In this document: one piece after another, positions 57,048 to 64,000 of the stretch
Layout of the letters: every line of letters starts with the position of its first letter
Position numbering within the stretch: the first letter of the stretch is position 1
Program-made: the position numbers and the translations under genes
Notes under the pieces: model-generated
Databases searched by the model: none
What the model was told of the DNA's origin: nothing
What the model saw: only the letters and a program-made list of their open reading frames with translations
DNA from: Oasisia sp. SBJ-2009
Lineage: Eukaryota > Annelida > Polychaeta > Sabellida > Siboglinidae
DNA: 64,000 nucleotides
Assembly (NCBI GenBank): GCA_964017155.1
Contig: OZ024861.1
Coordinates: 23,450,213 to 23,514,212, forward strand
Direction: 5' to 3'

Positions 57048-57302
57048 TACCTAGGTGGGGTCAGTGGCCCGAATTCTTGATTTCCAGAATGTTCTGTCCT
57101 GGGCATCCTCTGGGGTGATCCGCAGTCTCTGCATGTCCCTTCGGACGCCATCCATCCATCTCCCTCTTGGTCTTTTTCCTGGCACTCTCATGTCAACAAC
57201 TGCTCTCACTTTGTTGTTTTCTTCCATACTCTGCATGTGTCCATACCAGCATAGTCTCATTTCTCTGAGTTTCTCTTTGATGCTGTATAATTCACTCCTA
57301 GC
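57048..57302 (-). mobile_element. LINE reverse-transcriptase C-terminal fragment (5'-truncated)
   Basis: The minus-strand frame reads RSELYSIKEKLREMRLCWYG, then HMQSMEENNKVR, VPGKRPRGRWMDGV and DAQDRTFWKSRIRATDPT, then stop. LxWYGHM, PGKRPRGR and RWxDxVRxDM are standard landmarks of the end of many LINE polyproteins. The fragment lies in the F-G intergenic region. Confidence 0.75.
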
Positions 57303-57589
57303 TGGTAAATGTTAAATATTTAATAAAACATCACCATGGCACAACCTGTGGTACAGTCAATGTAAATGTCTCTACATAACCACCATTATTACGTTTTATG
57401 CATTGCCAGTTGATAATCTAGGAAGCGAATGGACTTAGAAAAAGCAACATGTGCCTGGCGCCTGAGAGGGGATGCATTTCTGATGTTCCAAAGTTAGCAT
57501 GTTAATGTTATACTTCAGGTGAGGTCACATTAAGTATAGCAGATTTTTTTACAATATAAACATATTTAAACTCAAAAGAACTTCCATTG

Positions 57590-57595
57590 TTTATT
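57590..57595 (-). terminator. Candidate polyadenylation signal of gene G
   Basis: AATAAA on the minus strand about 356 nt past the stop codon. The sequence between is AT-rich and non-coding. Confidence 0.35.
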
Positions 57596-57950
57596 AAATG
57601 TTACACCACAATGCACAATTTAACAAATCCTTGGGGACATGGCCCCAAACAATGACTAGAAAACATCAATACTGTCAAAGCAAAGTTGTTGAATTACGAA
57701 TCTTCCATTTTCGTGTTTCTTCTGCCTGGTCTCGGTATAGACATAGCAGTGTTCAGACTAAGATAAATAACTACCACCCAGTAAATGTCTAATAAGTCCA
57801 ACTTTTAAAGTCACCAATATTGTGACGAGAATTATAAAGAAAATAATCTTTCTATTTACAGAAAATATAAATACTCTTTGCTCAGTCAATCGGTAATAAG
57901 CAGCAATTGTTGATAATATTCAACTCAACAAAATAAGCTTGGATATGACA

Positions 57951-60900
57951 CTAGACAGCCACTACAGTGTCTGATATTGTCTCATACATTGAACCATTGA
58001 GTGAATCAAGGTCTGCATAGACATTTTCTTCTTCAACGGCAGCTTGTGAGAGGTCAAGATACAGCCCAGGGTGGTCCGCTTCTGCCTGTGACATCACTTG
58101 CCTCCTGCCGGGCTCACTAGGTGGCCGTGGTGATGCACTGGAATTGATGCGATGCATGCAGACATTGCTGTCGTCACGGGACGAGTTGTCTAATGTCGGA
58201 CGACGTTTTGGTGGCTGCGGTGGGGCTGGACTTGAAGGGTGCTTTCTGAAAGTGTGGATGAAGATGACATCAAGTGTTTTCTCCTGATGCCACTGTCACT
58301 CACAACTTCATTTCTCAAGCTGATTTTTATACAAGAGCTAGTACATTTGACAAAGATCATAACTCAAGTCACAGAGTGGTGGTTAGCGGGTTTGTGGATA
58401 GGTGGGTAGATGGATGGTTGGATGGGTGGGTGGGTGGGTGGGTGGGTGGGTGGGTGGGCGGACGGACGGACGGACGGACGGACGGACGGACGGACGGACG
58501 GACGGACGGACGGACGGACGGGATGGATAATCTGCAGAAGAATGAGATGCAAAAGACATGAGCAGTCTCAAGGCCTGCGTACTGTGTAACTAAAACATAT
58601 CTTCAGTTGAATAGAGATGACACATTGGGATAGAGAGGCACACTTGGCACATATGGGTTACCTTTTGTGGAACACAAACGCTGTCACTCCTACAATGACT
58701 GCGATCACAACTATGACGGCTGCTGTGGCTCCCCCTATTGTCACCGCTGGAACACACATGGTAATAATAAAATGTATAGACATTTTTTATTTTGGTAGGC
58801 AAAAATTTAAACTATTAAGAGAGGATTGGCAAATGAGAGCAAAAGATAGTGGATACAAATGTGGCCGCAGTAGTTAAAAAACAGTATGGAGAAAAGAAAG
58901 AAAAAAATCCAAAGGACCGGAACCTAGGTCTGCCTTATGACAGGAAAACAAAAAGTGGTACATGTATTTTCATGTTCAGTAACAATTATTCTAAATACCA
59001 GCAAAATGCCCATAACCTAACTGGATAGTTTAGAAGTTGATATGTTGCAATCATGATAGTAATATTACCAACTGTTACAAGACACACAGCATTGTTACAC
59101 AAACACTGTAATGCCCTCAATCAAACATTGACAACTGCATCATGCATGTGCAGTAGAGCTCACCGTAAGGTCAAAACAACGATAGTGAGATAGAATTAGA
59201 GGTCCACCAAGAGGCCTTAATTGTGACGATGTCTAATAATAATTATGTGTATCAGTATGGTGTTGTCATGAGGATTGAAGTAAGCCTATTTTATCAGTTT
59301 CTACTTCATTTTCCAAGCAGTGTAATCCACGTGGGCTGGTAGTTTTTGCCTAGCATGCATGGTGCTGTAATTATTAAGTTACTTTTTCTAACTTTAAGTT
59401 GTTTCTGAACGACTGATTTACATGGCAACTGATTTACATTTATGCCATGCTAAGACACAGTCTACATGTGGCATAGGCTGTGTCATGATGTCCTAGGTGT
59501 CATGATGTCCTAGGTGTCATGATGTCCTAGGTGTCATGATGTCCTATGTGTCATGATGTCCTATGTGTCATGATGTCCCATGTGTCATGATGTCCCATGT
59601 GTCATGATGTCCCATGTGTCATGATGTCCCATGTGTCATGATGTCCCAGGTGTCATGATGTCCTAGGTGTCATGATGTCCTAGGTGTCATGATGTCCTAT
59701 GTGTCATGATGTCCTATGTGTCATGATGTCCTATGTGTCATGATGTCCTATGTGTCATGATGTCCTATGTGTCATGATGTCATATGTGTCATGATGTCCC
59801 ATGTGTCATGATGTGTCATGATGTCCCATGTGTCATGATGTCCTATGTGTCATGATGTCCTATGTGTCATTATGTCCTATGTGTCATGATGTCCTATGTG
59901 TCATGATGTCCTATGTGTCATGATGTCCTAATGTCATGATGTCCTTGTGGCAGACAATAAGGGACACTTCCTACCCTTCCACCTACAAAAGGTGAGAGTC
60001 TTGATATGTATGAGGTATTTAGAACAAACAGGGTTCTTACTTCATGTGGTCATAGATTAATCCCTTAATGTTTCCTGATTGGGTTCCAAGCTCTCTATGT
60101 GGAAAACTTCAACGTACAAAACTATGCAGGCTTGATAGAAGAAGCTTGTTTTATGTAAGTCTGAGTGGTGTTCTTCAAGTTCTATGTCCAAGGAAAAGAA
60201 AGAGTCCTATCCAGAAACCAGTTCTCTCCACTTCTCCACTTCTGGAACCAACACTTGCAGACAGAAGTTGCCTCATTTTGACATAGTCTCCACAATGTCC
60301 AAGCTTTGGCTGCCAAGTATCCAGCTCTCCCCACATCTTTACTTCTGGAACAAATATCTGCAGATTGGGCTAATCTTTGTCTGATTGTTTTTGACAAACT
60401 TTGGTGTTTCCTCGTATAACTGATCAAGAGCTCAATGACAAACCAACTGACCTTGGCTTGGTCCAGAAGTCTGGCGGTTGGTGTCTCTTGTTGGTTGAGC
60501 AGAAGTGGTTGTTGGAATGGTCCATGGTCTTGTGTTTGGTGGAAACACCCATATACCAGTGAACACAGTGGGCATATGTTGTGCAGAAGAAGCGAAACCT
60601 GTGCATTTCACCTTCACCTCAGGTGTTGTTGTTGCTCCATCTGAAACACACCAACTCAGATTCACCTGATGGCCATGCTTATACTCACTGCTTAAACTTT
60701 GCATCATGACTCCTGCTTAAAATCACTCCTTAACATCGATTTAAGTGATCATGTACACTGTATAGAGAAACAGCATCAGGATACACCCATTGGTGTGTCA
60801 TGGATATAACAGTGTCTGATCTGTACAGCTGTGGCTTTCTGCACTTTGAAAAGGCTCAACAGGGTTAAGGGTGAAACATGTTTAATGAGGGATGTTCTTG

Positions 60901-63284
60901 ATGAGCTCATTAACTTATTGAAACTATCCCAGACATGGATAATTTACACACTGGTGGGCTACAATTTATGATTTTTTTTAAACCTGGACAGAGTACTATA
61001 ATATATTCTTATAGTGAATCTCCACCATTACAATTGTTGGCATACTGCAAAATATATGCACTTGATCATAGCACTTTTTAAACTTACCTATTTGTGAAAG
61101 ATTACCCAGATGCTACAACATTATACCGAAGAAGAATTCATTTTGAAGAAAGTGTCATGTTTAGTTGTTCATATTAACGTCCAAAAATTGGATTTGCAAA
61201 AAATGACAACATGAAGTTTGGGTACCTAAGACTTTGACGAGTATGTGTACAGCCATAAACTCTGGCATGAAGTTGTTTTTCTTGGCACTCGTTGCCTCAA
61301 AACGCCAATTCAGAGGAGTCCCATGTGATGTCCAAACCTTGACAGTGCTGCCCACGCCCACTGCTAAATGGCCGAGGCAGTTTTTCATGATTGTTCCAGT
61401 TCCTGCCATCAGGTGGAGCAAGTAGTCACATCCACCATTTGTCATTGCCGGTTGGAAGAGATCCACTTTGACAGGTCCCAGAAGTATTTCTGTGCCGTTG
61501 GGGGCATCTAAATAGCACTGACACCCCTCATACTGTTCTGTCACTATCAGAGTAGTGGATAGCGACATGGGGGTGTTGGTCGACGTCAGTCGGTTTGTGA
61601 AATTGGAGCACATTCGGGTATCATCTGTAAAAAGCGATTTAATTATTAATGAATATGGGTAGTTTAAAAAATTATTCTATGCTATTCGTACTTCATTTTA
61701 TGCTCTCAGAATATATAATGATACCACGAGTCATTAAAATATATTAATGAAATCTTCAGATAAAATGCATTTATTTGGGTTTATGTGTTGTCCAACTGTT
61801 ACTGCACTACTGAACTCTGCATGTGTGCGTGTGCATGTGCATGCGTGCATGTGTGTGTATTATAGTATCAGAAGGCACTTACCCCATACTGTGCTACATT
61901 CATAGTGAACAGTCACCCCTAGGGTTTGAAGAGGTCTTACAGAAGGACAAACATTTCTGTTCCACCTTAACTCCACTATGCATTGTTGGAGGCCAGCACA
62001 CTGCTTCAGATAATCCACTCGATCGATGTCTTTAGAGCAGTGGTAACCTGCCACACTACCTGTTCCATCCATTCCATCTGGTTGTGGATTACTCCCATCT
62101 ACCTGGTCATTAATGTTCTCAGTTAGAGCAATTGTTGGTGCAATTGTTGTCCTAGGATCTGTGCGTTGAACAACAATCTTTGTTGGTGCAATTGTTGCCC
62201 TAGGATCTATTTGTAGAACAGGAATCTTTGTTGTTGCAATTTGTGCACCAGGATCTCTTTGTACAAGGATCTTTGAGGAAATGGGTTTTGCCCATGTCTT
62301 TCCCATTACCACCTGAGTCACTGTGATCGTCTCTGATGAAGACTTGCATTTCAGGTACAGTGAGATCTCCGTTTTCCCTTCAAATACACCAAATGCAATG
62401 TGTTTGTCTGGAAGTAAACAAGTTTATATTGTTGAACAAGTTTGCTGTCCAGTGCAACAAGACATTTTGTAAATGAATAGATTTCTGTATACCGCTTTCA
62501 AGTTTGATTTCTTCAGGCGATTAGTAGATTTATTAGAAAGAAAAATGTCTATAGAAGTAATACAATTCCAATGTATAGTTTCATCATGATTAACCAAAGC
62601 ACTGCAGCTAAATATTTATATTTTGTTTCAAAAATTACATAAAGTAAAAATCAACCATTACAAATGTTGACAAAGGATTTGCAGTACATTAGAAGTAATG
62701 TTAGTACAATGTTGTTACTCCCTTCATATGTTTCTCCCTAAATGCTTTGTATACTTACCATGTACTTTCTTTAACCTATGCTTTACAGTTTTTTGTCTGG
62801 TTTTGTTCAGATAAACATTTTCATTGACTGTTTTTGATCAAGTACAACATAGATAACTAATTCACCAAATATTCTGTGATGGATGAGCTTATGTTAAACA
62901 TTCCTATGATGCCTAGGGAAGGAATTGACAGATATTCACTGACTTGCTGCCATTCTGCAGTGTTGAATTGGTGTTCTTGAAGTGCTGTATAGTAATAGAC
63001 CAGATTGAAGCCACTAGAGACAGATCAAATAAAATAGCACCCAAGACACACTGTTTGCATATTAGGTAGTATTGTGAATATAACTACCATATTGCAACAG
63101 AAATGTGTTGCTTCAATCACTACAGCATGTGTGCCACACAGACTGCTGTGTAGGTGACTTGGGTGTGTATTGTTTCTTCTTGTTAAGGTGTGTCTGTGTT
63201 ACACTTACTTGCTCTGCCTTGGGCAAGGTTTACAAAGAAAGCCAGACACAGGACAACTTGTACATGTGTAAGGCAGATCCTCAT
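57951..63284 (-). CDS. Gene G: SUEL + CUB-like membrane receptor with ITAM tail
   Basis: Six exons: 63284-63209, 62407-61883, 61624-61226, 60640-60452, 58746-58662 and 58245-57951 (1569 nt, 522 aa). Residues 1-25 are the signal peptide (MRICLTHVQVV). Residues 26-200 are a SUEL-type domain whose C-terminal half is clear (CAGLQQCIVELRW ... VTVHYEC). Its middle is interrupted by three ~16-aa repeats (62273-62130). Residues 201-333 are the CUB-like domain (GCQCYLDAPNG ... NCLGHLAVG). Residues 334-396 are the stalk, opening GATTTPEVKVKC. Residues 397-424 are the transmembrane helix, rich in Val, Ile and Ala and ending FVFHKR. Residues 425-522 are a tail with a Pro-rich, basic start and three YxxL/I sites: YLDL (487), YADL (501) and YETI (512). 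The last two are seven residues apart with Glu upstream, a textbook ITAM spacing. Phases are 1,1,1,1,2. ITAMs recruit Syk-family kinases in known receptors; activating signalling here is inferred. Intron 4 holds a 17-bp minisatellite, and intron 5 a GGTG/GACG tetranucleotide tract. Confidence 0.86.
58415..58521. repeat. GGTG then GACG tetranucleotide repeat
   Basis: (GGTG)n switches sharply to (GACG)n; it lies in the last intron of gene G. Confidence 0.92.
59480..59950 (-). repeat. 17-bp minisatellite in intron 4 of gene G
   Basis: About 27 units of TGTCATGATGTCCTATG, with CCTAGG and CCCATG variants that cluster in runs. It lies between the stalk exon (60452) and the transmembrane exon (58746). 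Confidence 0.92.
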
Positions 63285-63400
63285 GGTCACTTCCTGCACT
63301 GACCAATGCTTTGACATCACTGCAGTGTCTAGTGACCACCACATTGACCAACTTGAAATTGTGGATGACCATCAGTGGGGTGGGGGGTCACACCCCACAT
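63285..63400 (-). promoter_or_regulatory. Promoter-proximal block of G shared with F
   Basis: Contains the same CACTGCAGTGATGTCA / ATTGGTCAGTGCA core as gene F, a TTGGTCAATGTGGTG stretch matching TTGGTCACTGTGGTG in F, and GGTGTGACCCC further upstream in both genes. No TATA box is visible here. Confidence 0.5.
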
Positions 63401-64000
63401 GTGACTTGTGTTGACCAGACATCTGTTGCAACAGGAGTGAACTTGTGACTTGTCTGACCGTCACAACACCTGTTTGTTGGTCAAGGAGATGATGGTTGAA
63501 TTCCATTTTCAACCATTTTGGAATGTGAGCTGTTAACCTCACGTAGCATGTTTTTTTAAAGAGACATAAGCCACTGTTTTCATGTAGGACCTCACAGAAA
63601 TCTATCCTGAGTGTAATAAGATATCCTATGCAGCAAAACAGTCTTGCTGCAAACTCCCACTAAAAATATGAATATAAACCATTCATATCTGTTAGTCCAA
63701 CACAGGATTGTTTGGAGGTAAATGTTGCAAATTTATTTACAAGAGTTGTATCAAAATAATAGTTTTAAATTTATAACACAATAATTCTTCAAAGAAACAA
63801 ATTCATACAACAGCAATATGGAGTATCAACAACAAAGCCATTACATTAGTAGTCAAGACAAATACTTTTTGGTTAATGCAACAGGTAGTCTGGTGGCAGC
63901 TAATACATTTTATATGAATATTAAATGCACTTAACTAATACTTATTACTATTACTGCTAATTTGATGCAATTATGGTAGTGATACATATTCTTCAAATCA
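63401..64000. other. Upstream of gene G
   Basis: Unique AT-rich DNA. Nothing is recognised, although the 3' end of another cluster member could lie beyond the window. Confidence 0.4.

Overview
The window is animal nuclear DNA. It shows spliceosomal introns with GT-AG (and one GC-AG) borders, AT-rich intergenic DNA full of micro- and minisatellites, and fragments of a non-LTR retrotransposon. Together with the SUEL (L-rhamnose/D-galactoside-binding) lectin and CUB-type domains, this suggests a non-vertebrate metazoan. A mollusc or another marine invertebrate is my best guess, but the sequence does not settle it.

All recognisable genes lie on the minus strand. I assembled seven multi-exon genes in a head-to-tail cluster, read right to left: G (63284-57951), F (55059-51491), E (48591-45164), D (41790-36496), C (34207-30622), B (25167-8875) and A (5820-1661). 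Each encodes a cell-surface protein built from one-exon modules: signal peptide, SUEL lectin, CUB or CUB-like domain, linker or stalk, membrane anchor, and (except C) cytoplasmic tail. Every junction up to the anchor is phase 1, and the anchor-to-tail junction is phase 2. Modules can therefore be lost or swapped without breaking frame, and they have been. A has only SUEL. B and C have SUEL plus classical CUB. D, E and F have only the CUB-like domain. G has SUEL plus the CUB-like domain. C ends in what looks like a GPI-anchor signal. The tails differ: G carries an ITAM-type motif, D an ITIM-type motif with two YxxP sites, E and F share a Tyr-rich tail, and B has a short basic tail without Tyr.

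The most striking structure lies inside gene B. Its transmembrane exon (17258-17327) is the first unit of a 71-bp tandem array of about 110 copies that fills most of the next intron (to about 9485). Each unit repeats the body of the transmembrane exon together with its 5' splice site (GTAAGT), but not its 3' splice site. This is an array of about 110 consensus donors within one intron. Other minisatellites sit directly at the 3' ends of the coding regions of A (10 bp), B (28 bp), E (36 bp) and F (36 bp, homologous to that of E).

D and E are a recent duplication that includes their 5' flanks, yet the tail of E matches F, so E looks like a D/F mosaic. F and G share a promoter-proximal block. 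A lectin/CUB ectodomain joined to ITAM-, ITIM- or YxxP-bearing tails is consistent with a paired activating/inhibitory recognition-receptor cluster, possibly immune. That function is inference. Exon structures were derived by eye from splice consensus, reading phase and cross-paralogue consistency, and have no transcript support.
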